DNA of 64,000 nucleotides from Pseudobacteroides cellulosolvens ATCC 35603 = DSM 2933 (GTDB taxonomy: Bacteria; Bacillota; Clostridia; Acetivibrionales; DSM-2933). The notes under the pieces are model-generated. The model saw only the letters and a list, made by a program, of their open reading frames with translations. It did no database searches and had not been told where the DNA came from. The stretch is taken from the NCBI RefSeq assembly GCF_001262605.1, contig NZ_LGTC01000001.1, positions 5,218,001-5,282,000 of the forward strand. Direction: 5' to 3'. This document shows positions 18,924 to 28,093 of this stretch, one piece after another (position 1 is the stretch's first letter; each line of letters starts with the position of its first letter). Both the position numbers and the translations under genes were made by a program.

Positions 18924-19706
18924 ATGGACAGAACAAAAAAGGTATGGATCAATGCAGTACTTTTAGTTATAACTTTGGTTATCAACTCACTAGGTGCACT
19001 TGGCTTTATTAATGGTACCTCGCAAAAAGAGGTTTCAGAAAGATACTTTACTCTGATTACTCCGTCGCCTGGAACTTTCAGCATCTGGAGTGTTATATAT
19101 TTGTTATTGATATTATCAATTATCGTGATGATAGTGAAGAAAGAAGATGCTTATTACCAAAAATCCATAGACAAAATCACCATACTTTTCTGGATTTCCT
19201 GCATAATGAACATAGCTTGGATTATAAGTTTTTCATTCCTCCTCATTGGAATTTCGTTGATATTTATTTTCGGATTAGTGATCTCACTATCCCTTATTCT
19301 CCAGAAGCTTACCATGCTACATGATGGAAAACGCTTTTTGCTTCCATTGACTTTTGGACTGTACACAGGCTGGCTCTTTATTGCTACTATAGTTAATACT
19401 GCTGTGTGGTTAGTCAAATTACAATGGAATGGTTTTGGAATTCATAATGTTATTTGGGCAATCATCGTACTTATTATAGCTGTATTTATAATATTTTTAG
19501 TACTATTGAGAAACAAGAATGCTATATTCCCTTTGCCTGTGGCTTGGGCTTACCTTGGAATTTATCAGTCTCTGAAAACACTTGAAGGGTCTAGGACAGA
19601 ATATATACCTATTCAGGTTGTTTCCCTTGCAGGTATGGCTATACTAATTGGAATGGCAGCAATTCAATTCTATCGAAACAAATACGCTTTACTGCCGAAA
19701 TTTTAA
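18924..19706 (+). CDS. TspO/MBR-like polytopic membrane protein (distant)
   Basis: The 260-residue protein has six to seven hydrophobic helices. The segment PSPGTFSIWSVIYLLLI resembles the conserved PPGWVFGPVWTVLYL region of TspO/MBR proteins, and several Trp and Tyr residues lie in later helices (LYTGWLFIATIVNTAVWLV). TspO proteins bind porphyrins or similar ligands. This family of longer clostridial relatives is usually named tryptophan-rich sensory protein, without a proven role. The start follows a GGAGG site seven bases before the ATG. It stands alone, divergent from pfl. Confidence 0.6.
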   Translation: MDRTKKVWINAVLLVITLVINSLGALGFINGTSQKEVSERYFTLITPSPGTFSIWSVIYLLLILSIIVMIVKKEDAYYQKSIDKITILFWISCIMNIAWIISFSFLLIGISLIFIFGLVISLSLILQKLTMLHDGKRFLLPLTFGLYTGWLFIATIVNTAVWLVKLQWNGFGIHNVIWAIIVLIIAVFIIFLVLLRNKNAIFPLPVAWAYLGIYQSLKTLEGSRTEYIPIQVVSLAGMAILIGMAAIQFYRNKYALLPKF

Positions 19707-19830
19707 TATTAAAACCTACGTTAAATTCTTATGAAGTCCTATTAATTATATTTGAATCATATATTCTTAAATGATAAAATCTATATGTGGAAAATTACAT
19801 AGTTGGATATATTAAACAACAATCTGAGGT

Positions 19831-19917
19831 ATGGCTAAACACCACGCGTCTTGGGCATATCATGTTTTCTACTATCCAAAGGCAGAGTATTTTAAGGGTA
19901 AGGTTGTAGTTTATTAG
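19831..19917 (+). CDS. Possible 28-residue small ORF, aromatic-rich
   Basis: An ATG-to-TAG frame of 28 codons encodes a peptide rich in His, Tyr, Trp and Phe (MAKHHASWAYHVFYYPKAEY plus eight residues). It ends 17 bases before the start of the next gene. GAGG lies only one base before the ATG, too close for good initiation, so this may be a relic of a longer gene or chance. I do not recognise it. Confidence 0.2.
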   Translation: MAKHHASWAYHVFYYPKAEYFKGKVVVY

Positions 19918-19934
19918 GTACTTTGGAGGATTTG

Positions 19935-20456
19935 ATGATTGTAGAGTATATAAAGTATACATTTAAAAAGAATTTATTTAAAACATATTCATGTGCTATT
20001 ATTGAATTTATTGATGCGAAATATAGAGATATATTGGATATACCTGAATTTAAAGAAAAAGAGGCAAATGATGCTATTAAATTGTTCATTAGTAATTTTA
20101 GTAGATTAAAAGAATGTGACAAAATCTTGGTTTGTACCAAAAATAATAAAGGAAATTTTGTTGTTGAAAAATATCCTTTTGCAAATGAAGAAATGAATGA
20201 TCACGATGATGTTTTTAAAGAAATTATTAGATATATTGCAAATAAGTACATTCGCAAAACAGAAAACATTAACATTATTTATGGTACTAGAAGTATAAAT
20301 GTCAAGATTATGAGCAGAACAGAATTTTTAGATATGGAAAATGGCAAAAAATCAGAAATAATTAGTCCTGTTGGAAAAATGGAAAGTGGTCAAATTAAAT
20401 CAGGCTATGGTCAGATTAATATTAAAAAGGATAACGGTCATGATAAAGTTAAATGA
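19935..20456 (+). CDS. Hypothetical protein, first gene of the SWIM/HEAT cluster
   Basis: I do not recognise this 173-residue protein. It is soluble, rich in Lys, Ile, Asn and Glu, and has no signal peptide or membrane helix. The N-terminal two thirds looks alpha/beta (IVEYIKYTFKKNLF, DKILVCTKNNKGNFVVEKY). The last 35 residues are low in hydrophobics (MESGQIKSGYGQINIKKDNG) and probably flexible. ATG 19935 is chosen because TTGGAGG lies five bases before it; the TTG at 19923 would overlap the ribosome site. It is the first of four co-directional genes up to 25247. Confidence 0.65.
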   Translation: MIVEYIKYTFKKNLFKTYSCAIIEFIDAKYRDILDIPEFKEKEANDAIKLFISNFSRLKECDKILVCTKNNKGNFVVEKYPFANEEMNDHDDVFKEIIRYIANKYIRKTENINIIYGTRSINVKIMSRTEFLDMENGKKSEIISPVGKMESGQIKSGYGQINIKKDNGHDKVK

Positions 20457-20508
20457 AACAGGTAAAAGTCGTAAGTAAAAATATGCTCTTAAGCGGATGT
20501 GATATTTC

Positions 20509-21744
20509 ATGAAAATAATTATTGTAACATTAGGTAGTGTGGGCGATATCAAGCCGTTCATATGGATGGGCAGGGTATTGTCAAAAGTTGGTCAACATTT
20601 AGTATTTCTGACAAATCCATATTATGAAAAACAGATTACAACCGAAGGGTTTGAATTCCATCCCATAGGTACAATTGATGATTACTATATTGCAATTACT
20701 CCACCTGTAACAACAGGAAACAAGTTTAAAGATAAAGCTGAAGGAGTAAAAGCTGTAAAACGACTTTTTAATTATCTATATTTAAAGCCTTCAAAAGATA
20801 TATATGATATTGTAACGAGACTAAAAACCCCTGACACTATAATATTAAACCATTTTTGTGTGTATGGGGCAAAAATTGCAGCAGAAAAACTAAATATTAA
20901 GAATATAAATATAAACCTTTCTCCTTATTGTCTTAGACCCTTCAAGGCAGTAGACAGTTTTTCGGCACTTATTGAAAATAGGATGGTAAAAGTAATATAC
21001 AATTTTTTTGATAATCAACTTATAAAAAAAACAATAAATAATATCAGGGAAGAACTTGGGCTAAAGCCACTCAAAAAAAATAGTGCTGAATGGATGTTTG
21101 AGGGAATTAATTGGTACCTTTTCCCAAATTGGCTTTTAAATTTTAAATTGTCAAATGATTTAAATACCAACTTTGTTGGTTTTCCTGAATCGCTTAAAGG
21201 AGAAAACAACCTACCCGATAATATAATGGATTTTTTTAAAACACATGAGAAGCCAATTTTATTTACCCCTGGAACAGCTTTTCAAGATAATAAAAATTTC
21301 TTTAGCGAAGCGGTCATTACTCTGGAAAAGATGTCAAAACCAGGTATATTCCTTACAAAGTTTAAAGATGCATTACCTGAAAAATTGCCTGAAAATATTA
21401 TTCATGCAGAATACTTACCGCTTGAACACTTGCTTGATAAATGCTGTGCTATTGTACATCATGGCGGAATAGGCACATGTTATGAAGCTTTAAAGGCAGG
21501 TATTCCCCAGTTGATCTGTTACAGGATTGATGAACAAAAAGGGAATTCACATGCAATAAAAGCTTTGGGAGTAAGCAATGAACTCACATTTAAGCGTGTC
21601 AGCAGTAAATTGCTTTTGGAAGGCCTTGAAATAATACATAATAATGATGTGTTAATTAAATGCAATGAAATAAGTAAAAAGCTTCACGTTGAACGCACTG
21701 AAATTAATTTATTGATGTATTTTGAAAAAGTTCAAGCAATCTAA
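20509..21744 (+). CDS. GT1/GT28-type glycosyltransferase
   Basis: The 411-residue protein has two Rossmann-like halves of a GT-B enzyme. The N-terminus (MKIIIVTLGSVGDIKPFI) carries the Gly loop of the family-28 N-domain. The C-terminal half contains AIVHHGGIGTCYEALKAGIP near residue 317, the HHGG nucleotide-sugar-binding motif of UGT-like enzymes. It would transfer a sugar from an NDP-sugar to a lipid or small molecule in the cytoplasm. There is no membrane helix. It lies 52 bases after the unknown protein and 107 bases before the SWIM gene. Sterol, lipid or polyketide acceptors are typical of relatives; the acceptor here is unknown. Confidence 0.8.
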   Translation: MKIIIVTLGSVGDIKPFIWMGRVLSKVGQHLVFLTNPYYEKQITTEGFEFHPIGTIDDYYIAITPPVTTGNKFKDKAEGVKAVKRLFNYLYLKPSKDIYDIVTRLKTPDTIILNHFCVYGAKIAAEKLNIKNININLSPYCLRPFKAVDSFSALIENRMVKVIYNFFDNQLIKKTINNIREELGLKPLKKNSAEWMFEGINWYLFPNWLLNFKLSNDLNTNFVGFPESLKGENNLPDNIMDFFKTHEKPILFTPGTAFQDNKNFFSEAVITLEKMSKPGIFLTKFKDALPEKLPENIIHAEYLPLEHLLDKCCAIVHHGGIGTCYEALKAGIPQLICYRIDEQKGNSHAIKALGVSNELTFKRVSSKLLLEGLEIIHNNDVLIKCNEISKKLHVERTEINLLMYFEKVQAI

Positions 21745-21756
21745 GAAGTTTTATTA

Positions 21757-21810
21757 GAACCGGTCGTTATTTGCTCCGCCAAATGTAAGATTATTAACAC
21801 TTTTAATATA
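21757..21810 (+). repeat. Short dispersed repeat, copy A
   Basis: The segment contains GTTATTTGCTCCGCCAAATG followed by TAAGATTA and an AT-rich tail. It matches 41175-41236 over about 55 bases with a few substitutions and an indel. It sits between the glycosyltransferase and SWIM genes, in the same orientation as copy B. Confidence 0.5.
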
Positions 21811-21851
21811 TATACTATAAATTGCATTGATATCTATGAAAGGGACTATAT

Positions 21852-23288
21852 ATGCCGAAAATATCTGTGGAGTTTATTAATCAATTAGCAATGAACCAAA
21901 AAGCTATATCCAATGGATGGGCTTTAGTCAAAAAAAAGAGCTTTATCAGGCTTAACATTTCTGAGGATGATAAAGTTATTTTTGGCGAATGTATGGAATA
22001 TGGCTACGATAATTTTAAAGCATCAGCAGATTTTCTAAATCCTGAAAATCCTGTATTCAAATGCTCGTGCCCTAGCAGGCAGTACCCATGCAAACATGTA
22101 CTGGGATTAATGTATTCATATATTGAAAATCAACAGTTTAATATTGATGTGATACCATTAGAAATATTGGAAGAACGCAAGAAGATTGATAAAAAAATTT
22201 CTAAGAAAAGAAATAAAGCTGTCAAAACTGGTGAAGCAAATGAATTGGATCTGCTGGTATTAAAAAAGAAAGTTCAGGCCCAGTTGGATGGACTTGAATT
22301 ATTTAAGAAGTTGAGATGCAGCATTACAAGAGATGGCTTTAAGGCACTGAATAATCACAATCTGGATTTATTGGATAAACAAATAAAACAATTGGGAAAC
22401 TATTATTTATCAGGACCTCAATATGAACTGATGAAGTTTACATACTTATTCAGAGATTGTAAGAACCATGAAAAAGTTTATACCGAAGCAATTACTTCAA
22501 TAAGCCACATGTATGCTTTATACAAAAAGGGTAAAGAATACCTTTCAACAAAACTGGAAACCTGCGACTTTTCAATGAATACTTCTACTTCGATAGAAGA
22601 CTGGCTTGGGCATTCATGGCAACTTAATGAATTGAGGACATTAGGGTGCGTTATAAAAAATGCCCAAATAATTCAGCTTTCCTTTGATTCAATTTGTAAT
22701 AAAGGTAAAAAAGAATTTATCGATAACGGTATTTGGCTTAATCTATCTTCAGGCCAAATTTATAATACATATAACTTTCGTCCCTTAAAAGCAGCAAGAC
22801 ACATAAGAGAAGATGATTCAATATTTAAAATTTTGAAATTAGAAGAGCTATTTGTTTATCCTGGAACAGATCTGAATCCAAGGGTGCGTTGGGAAAAAAG
22901 TGAAATACGTGATGTAAATTCTGGTGATCTGGAAAAAGTCAAATCTTTTGCAAAGGATTCCTTTGATAATGTTATTAAGTTAATAAAGAATCAAATAAAA
23001 AATCCATTAGCTGATAAATGTCCCGTTGTGCTAGTAAAGTACGAAAAATTGGGTGTTATTGATGACACATTTATTATAGAGGACAAGTCAGGTCAAAGGC
23101 TGGTACTTGAAACATCGGAAAATAAAGCATTGCCGACTGGGGTAAGGGTATTGAAATTTTTAAATCCAGATAAACTTCAAAATGCAGTGATATTATTAAA
23201 ATTCAAGCATGATTTTGATACAAAAAAACTATTTACAATACCTTTAAGCGTGATTATTGAAAATGAGATTGTACGACTATCCTTTTAA
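21852..23288 (+). CDS. SWIM zinc-finger protein
   Basis: The 478-residue protein has one clear SWIM zinc-binding motif, CSCPSRQYPCKHVLG, with C71, C73, C80 and H82 in the CxCx(n)CxH pattern. SWIM domains bind DNA or protein partners. The motif is followed by a Lys-rich coiled segment (RKKIDKKISKKRNKAVK) and a 300-residue region without a recognised fold. There is no membrane segment. In many bacteria SWIM proteins sit in operons with MoxR ATPase, VWA and HEAT-like proteins. Here only the HEAT-like partner follows, 81 bases downstream. The role is unknown; the domain call is sure. Confidence 0.85.
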   Translation: MPKISVEFINQLAMNQKAISNGWALVKKKSFIRLNISEDDKVIFGECMEYGYDNFKASADFLNPENPVFKCSCPSRQYPCKHVLGLMYSYIENQQFNIDVIPLEILEERKKIDKKISKKRNKAVKTGEANELDLLVLKKKVQAQLDGLELFKKLRCSITRDGFKALNNHNLDLLDKQIKQLGNYYLSGPQYELMKFTYLFRDCKNHEKVYTEAITSISHMYALYKKGKEYLSTKLETCDFSMNTSTSIEDWLGHSWQLNELRTLGCVIKNAQIIQLSFDSICNKGKKEFIDNGIWLNLSSGQIYNTYNFRPLKAARHIREDDSIFKILKLEELFVYPGTDLNPRVRWEKSEIRDVNSGDLEKVKSFAKDSFDNVIKLIKNQIKNPLADKCPVVLVKYEKLGVIDDTFIIEDKSGQRLVLETSENKALPTGVRVLKFLNPDKLQNAVILLKFKHDFDTKKLFTIPLSVIIENEIVRLSF

Positions 23289-23378
23289 GTGATTTTATGG
23301 GTTTTAGATAGACAAATGCAAAAGTTATTATTCACATTAAATGAAATAATGATATTCTGAATTGCTGGAGTGATAAAA

Positions 23379-25247
23379 ATGAGTATTGATTTACTTTATG
23401 ATTTGCAGCAAGAAATAAGAAACCTATTTATTGCTGGCTCTGATATTGCAGTTGATAATATAAAACTTAAAAAACTGATCCCAAAGTTTCAAAATGCAGG
23501 TAAGGATATTCCTGTTTTTATAAGAATTTCAGAAATTTTAGAGAGCTTAATTGAGTCTGATAATAACTCTTCTGTAAAATTGCTTGAACTAAGCGGATTA
23601 ATAAATGCAGTTTTATATACCCAGGGAGAAACAAGTCAAATTGGACAAATATCCGGTTTGAAAGGTTATGATCTTGAAGTCTCTACAAAAGTTTCATACA
23701 GAAGCCTTCAGTACGTGACAACGGCTCTTTTAGAACAGGTTCCGGATAGAGCGGATATCATACGTCAGGCTAAAGCAGATGGTATTTTTAAGGATTATAA
23801 ACTTGTTTATCCTTTGATACTGGCACTTGATCAACAAAATTATGATGTTTATAATATGGCATATGAAATTTTAAGGGATTATGGAAACAGTATTGTTCAG
23901 GTACTAAAAGATTGTTTCCGCTTTGATGGAAAAAAGGGGAATCCAAAAATTCTGGATTTAATATGGGAAATATGCGGAAAAGAAGAAAAGGATTTTTTCC
24001 TTCTGGCAAATGCTAAAGGAAATACTTCTGTACGCATAAGAGCAATTAATATTCTTAAAAATTTCCCCGAAATGGAGGATATGCTTATAGGCCTAACTAA
24101 AGATAGAAAAAAGGAAATTAGGGAAACTGCATTTGAAATTCTATCTCATATAGATTCTGAGCTAGCCGCTAAAAGGCTTATTGAAGCTTTTAAAGGAAAA
24201 GACAGGGAACTGGCAAAGAATCCAATAAAAAGAAATCCTTCAAAAGTTATAACCAAGTACCTTTTAGAAGAGGCTGAAAAATGTCTGACCATAATTATTG
24301 AAAACTATGAAGAAATAAAGACAATAACCAGCGAGTCCCAATCTCCCTTTAAAGAAACAATCGAGCATATTTATAATGTTATGTACTGTATGGGAGAAAA
24401 GAAGGACCATGAAATTTATGAGTTTCTTTATAAATGTATAGTCAATACAATAAAGCTTCGCAAAGTTAAATTGAGCAAAATATTTTTTTGCGGATATACA
24501 ACTTTGGCATATATGGTTGTGGATTTACTACTAAGCATGAAAACAGTTGAATCTTATGCACTTCTTGTAGTTTTAAAAGATAAGTTTGATAATATTTTTT
24601 TATCATATTCATTTAAGGCAGCAATATCATATTTGCCGCCTGCTAAAGTATTTGACGAATATTCCAAATATCTTAAATTGGAAAGAACTTCGATAGATCG
24701 AAGAACAATACTGGATGTCCTAAGAAATTTGCCTTTTAATCAAAAATTAATAGTCCTGGCTGATAACGAGATTGCTCCAGATATCATAAAACCTGATGCA
24801 TTACGTTCAGATATAATTGATACCAGTACTATATACTTTGATCACAGATGGGCTTCCTTTTTTGTTGAAAATGAAGATGTTTATAATACGGCGAAATATA
24901 TAAGCAGAAATGATGTTAATGCAATAAACTATTTGCTTGGTTATATAGAAAAGAATAAAGGCTTGGAAGCAATTGGTATATCAAGCATCTACAATGCACT
25001 TATCAGAATAGGTTATCCTAAGACAATAGATATTTTAATTGAATCTTTGGATTACTCTCTTAATATAGCAAATTGCCCTATAGCTTATTTATTACGTCAC
25101 AGTTTAGGTTGGATTCTAAAAATGTTACCACCAGAAAGTGCAGAAGCAATTGAAGAATATAGTAAGAAATGTGACAGTCAGACTACATTAAAACTGCTTG
25201 AGGCTGCAGAAGCAATGCGTAAAAGAGCACCTATAAAAAATTTATAG
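23379..25247 (+). CDS. HEAT-like repeat protein paired with the SWIM protein
   Basis: The 622-residue protein is almost all-helical. It has HEAT-like units, most clearly SVRIRAINILKNFPEMEDMLIGLTKD followed by RKKEIRETAFEILSHIDSELAAKRLIEAF in the middle. Such solenoids act as scaffolds for protein or nucleic-acid partners. ATG 23379 is preferred over GTG 23370 because GGAG lies eight bases before it. It is the last gene of the cluster; the next gene is convergent. No catalytic motif is visible. A function with the SWIM protein is inferred from adjacency and from the frequent pairing of the two families. Confidence 0.7.
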   Translation: MSIDLLYDLQQEIRNLFIAGSDIAVDNIKLKKLIPKFQNAGKDIPVFIRISEILESLIESDNNSSVKLLELSGLINAVLYTQGETSQIGQISGLKGYDLEVSTKVSYRSLQYVTTALLEQVPDRADIIRQAKADGIFKDYKLVYPLILALDQQNYDVYNMAYEILRDYGNSIVQVLKDCFRFDGKKGNPKILDLIWEICGKEEKDFFLLANAKGNTSVRIRAINILKNFPEMEDMLIGLTKDRKKEIRETAFEILSHIDSELAAKRLIEAFKGKDRELAKNPIKRNPSKVITKYLLEEAEKCLTIIIENYEEIKTITSESQSPFKETIEHIYNVMYCMGEKKDHEIYEFLYKCIVNTIKLRKVKLSKIFFCGYTTLAYMVVDLLLSMKTVESYALLVVLKDKFDNIFLSYSFKAAISYLPPAKVFDEYSKYLKLERTSIDRRTILDVLRNLPFNQKLIVLADNEIAPDIIKPDALRSDIIDTSTIYFDHRWASFFVENEDVYNTAKYISRNDVNAINYLLGYIEKNKGLEAIGISSIYNALIRIGYPKTIDILIESLDYSLNIANCPIAYLLRHSLGWILKMLPPESAEAIEEYSKKCDSQTTLKLLEAAEAMRKRAPIKNL

Positions 25248-25317
25248 GGCTCATATACTGCATTAAAAGTTAACTTATCCGTATTTTTTATTATTTAGTA
25301 GTACGACGGTATTAAAG

Positions 25318-28038
25318 TTATTCTCCTGAAGGTCTGGGGATAGGAATTTTCCTGCCGCAAGGTTTCCCCAAGTTTGGTGTTCCATCACTATTCCACGTAA
25401 ATTGCTGTATGCACACATACCTGGCCTGATATTCATTTGATGGAATGATTGTAGCATGATAAACAAGCCAATCCTCTGTACCATCCTTTGATTTTGTGAA
25501 ACTGCAGTGGCCTGTACCGTATAGTCCGTCTTCTGCCGAAGCCTGAAATAACGGAGTGGCAGACTTTTTCCAATTTGCTCGTACCATCGGATCGTCAGTG
25601 CTGGAACACGTAAGCATCCCCAGGCTATAATATTGGGTTGCACAGTAGCTTGCCGAGTAAATGCAATAGGTCTTGCCGTTACGCTGGAGTATCTCAGGCC
25701 CTTCATTTACTTTAAGACCATGGGTCTCCCATTCGTAGGTGGGTTCACTAAGTCTTACTGTGGGACCGGTCAGTGTTGTTGGGCTTGACATCTGGGTAAT
25801 ATTGATAACCTGTCCATTGTACTGGCCTGACCAAAGCATATACATCTTCCCGTTCTGTTTTAAAATGGTTCCGTCTATTGCCCATTCATCGGGACTAATT
25901 CTTCCCCTGTCCGTCCATGTTCCGGACATTGGATCAGGGCTGGAATTTGAAAGCACCCCTATCCTGAAATTTGCACTGTAGTATATATACCAGGTATTAT
26001 CTATAAAATATAATTCTGGTGCCCAGATATCTTTGTTATTCCAACCTGTTGCAGGTGCATGCCATATAATTTTGTTAGTACCGTTTGTAAATAAATTAGA
26101 CAAAGAAGTACTTTTATACATAATTATTTCAGGTATATAGCCATCTCTTTGCACTGTATGCATTCCATAATAGTATCCATCAGTGTGCTTATAAACCCAA
26201 GGGTCTGGCCTTTGCTCACGTGTATCTCTTGGATTATTGAAAGTATTGCTCTGAGTCTTAAGATTAAATGTAGCATCTGCCCTATCTGAATCAGTAGATA
26301 TTGAAGTGATTTTGCACAAATAATTACTGTTTCTTATATACATTCCAGGGAAATTGTATGCCTCGTATGAAACACAGGATGAATCCGCAAGTCCGCTTAC
26401 TTTTTTAAAGGTTGCATCCTGTTTGAATATATTAGTATTATCGTCTTTTACTATTTTTAATTCATAATTATAATGCCTCAAATAATACCCTGGAAAGTTT
26501 ACAGATTCAAAGGATACACTATTTACATCAGCCAATCCCGGTCTTTCAACAAATTGGCTGTCATATATTGAATTGGGATTCAAATCAAATCTGGCAATAT
26601 AGTCATAGTGTCTTAAAAAATAGCCTTCATGATTGTAGGATTCAATTCTAACAACAGTTTTAGCAGGAACCAGGCTTATTACTGCTTTAGTTGGTGTTGG
26701 AGTGAGTGTTGTCGGAGTTGGGACAGGGGTTCCTTTTTCTATTATTTTATTAAATTTCTTAGCAACTATAATGATATCACCCATGTTAATAACTCCATCA
26801 TTATTTATGTCATATTTTTTGTCATAATTGCCGGAATATAATGTAGCATTAAAATGGGCTGCCATTAGAATAATATCAGACATGTTTATAACATAATCCC
26901 CGTTTATATCCTCCGGATTTTCAGAAGGAAGCATTGGTGTAGGAGTAGCATTTGATGTTGGAGTGACGGTTGACATAGCAGTAGGTGCAGCAGTAGAAAT
27001 AACGTTTACACCATCAGCAACAGGTATCCCAAAATTCGGTGTACCGTCAGGGTTCCAATTCACTCTTTGTGCACGCATATGGCGGTTCGGATCATATAAA
27101 GGGTCTCCTGTAATATTCTTATAATTACGTGCATGATACACCATGATATCCACTGTTTCATCCTGGGATGTTGTAAAACAATTATGTCCAGGTCCATATT
27201 GGCTTGTTCCTGCATTTGTCTGAAATACAGGATTGGGTGACTTTTTCCATGAACCCGCATTTAATAAATCGCTTGAATCTGAAGCAGTCAATAAGCCTAC
27301 ACAATAATTGGAATCTGTGGCACTAGCAGAATATGTCATAAATATTTTTCCATTTTTCTTAAGTACCGAAGGCCCTTCATTAACTGAATAACCTATTTTT
27401 TCCCATGCATACTGAGGAGTTGCAATCATAATTTGAGTACCTGTGATTGAATAAGGTCCATTCATCTTAGCAATATAAACATTACTATTCGCTGCTATTT
27501 TAGGGTCACTTTGAGCCCAAACAAGATATCTGGTGCCATTATGCTCGAAGGAAGTGGCATCTAGTGTAAATGACTCCCAATTTGTCTTTATTTGCCCCTT
27601 CTCAGCCCACGAACCGGTAACAGGATTTGCATCTGAGCATTCTAAAGCATATAAACGAATATCAAATTTATTGGAGGATGTTCCTGCAGAGAAATAAATG
27701 TACCACTTACCATTTACAAAATGAATTTCAGGTGCCCAGATATGTCCTGCCATGATTCCGCTTGCATGCCTCTTCCATACTGTATTAGCCGTGGCTGTCG
27801 ATAGCCCTTGAAGTGTTGTAGCCCTTCTTAATTCTATTCTGTCATATTCAGGTACTGACGCAGTCATATAATAATAACCGTCATTGTGCTTATAAACCCA
27901 AGGGTCCGCTCGTTGCTTTACAATTGGATTTGTAACCGTTATAGGTTCAGCAAAAGCCAATATGGATAAAGCAAATAAGCAGGTTAGGGTTATCATTATT
28001 GTAATAACCGTTTTTACAGAATGTTTACCTCTTGGCAT
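25318..28038 (-). CDS. Cellulosomal bifunctional GH43-dockerin-CBM42-GH43 enzyme
   Basis: The 906-residue secreted protein has, in order: a signal peptide (1-30, cut after LAFA), a GH43 domain (31-345), a Pro/Thr linker, a type I dockerin (376-435), a second linker, a CBM42 arabinofuranose-binding beta-trefoil (455-595) with three repeats of the YNFPG-YYLRHYNY type, and a second GH43 domain (600-900). Each catalytic domain keeps the base Asp (RADPWV near 45, RPDPWV near 612) and the acid Glu (VNEGPSVL and VNEGPEIL). Expected activity is arabinofuranosidase or arabinan/arabinoxylan debranching. The dockerin repeats (EDINGDYVINMSD, YDINNDGVINMGD) would bind a scaffoldin cohesin. The dockerin lies in the middle of the chain, which is unusual. 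It is downstream of GH127 on the same strand. Confidence 0.93.
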   Translation of the reverse strand: MPRGKHSVKTVITIMITLTCLFALSILAFAEPITVTNPIVKQRADPWVYKHNDGYYYMTASVPEYDRIELRRATTLQGLSTATANTVWKRHASGIMAGHIWAPEIHFVNGKWYIYFSAGTSSNKFDIRLYALECSDANPVTGSWAEKGQIKTNWESFTLDATSFEHNGTRYLVWAQSDPKIAANSNVYIAKMNGPYSITGTQIMIATPQYAWEKIGYSVNEGPSVLKKNGKIFMTYSASATDSNYCVGLLTASDSSDLLNAGSWKKSPNPVFQTNAGTSQYGPGHNCFTTSQDETVDIMVYHARNYKNITGDPLYDPNRHMRAQRVNWNPDGTPNFGIPVADGVNVISTAAPTAMSTVTPTSNATPTPMLPSENPEDINGDYVINMSDIILMAAHFNATLYSGNYDKKYDINNDGVINMGDIIIVAKKFNKIIEKGTPVPTPTTLTPTPTKAVISLVPAKTVVRIESYNHEGYFLRHYDYIARFDLNPNSIYDSQFVERPGLADVNSVSFESVNFPGYYLRHYNYELKIVKDDNTNIFKQDATFKKVSGLADSSCVSYEAYNFPGMYIRNSNYLCKITSISTDSDRADATFNLKTQSNTFNNPRDTREQRPDPWVYKHTDGYYYGMHTVQRDGYIPEIIMYKSTSLSNLFTNGTNKIIWHAPATGWNNKDIWAPELYFIDNTWYIYYSANFRIGVLSNSSPDPMSGTWTDRGRISPDEWAIDGTILKQNGKMYMLWSGQYNGQVINITQMSSPTTLTGPTVRLSEPTYEWETHGLKVNEGPEILQRNGKTYCIYSASYCATQYYSLGMLTCSSTDDPMVRANWKKSATPLFQASAEDGLYGTGHCSFTKSKDGTEDWLVYHATIIPSNEYQARYVCIQQFTWNSDGTPNLGKPCGRKIPIPRPSGE

Positions 28039-28093
28039 AATTTTACCCCCAAATTTTATTTCATTAAATATATTTCTACTGACTATTATCGTA

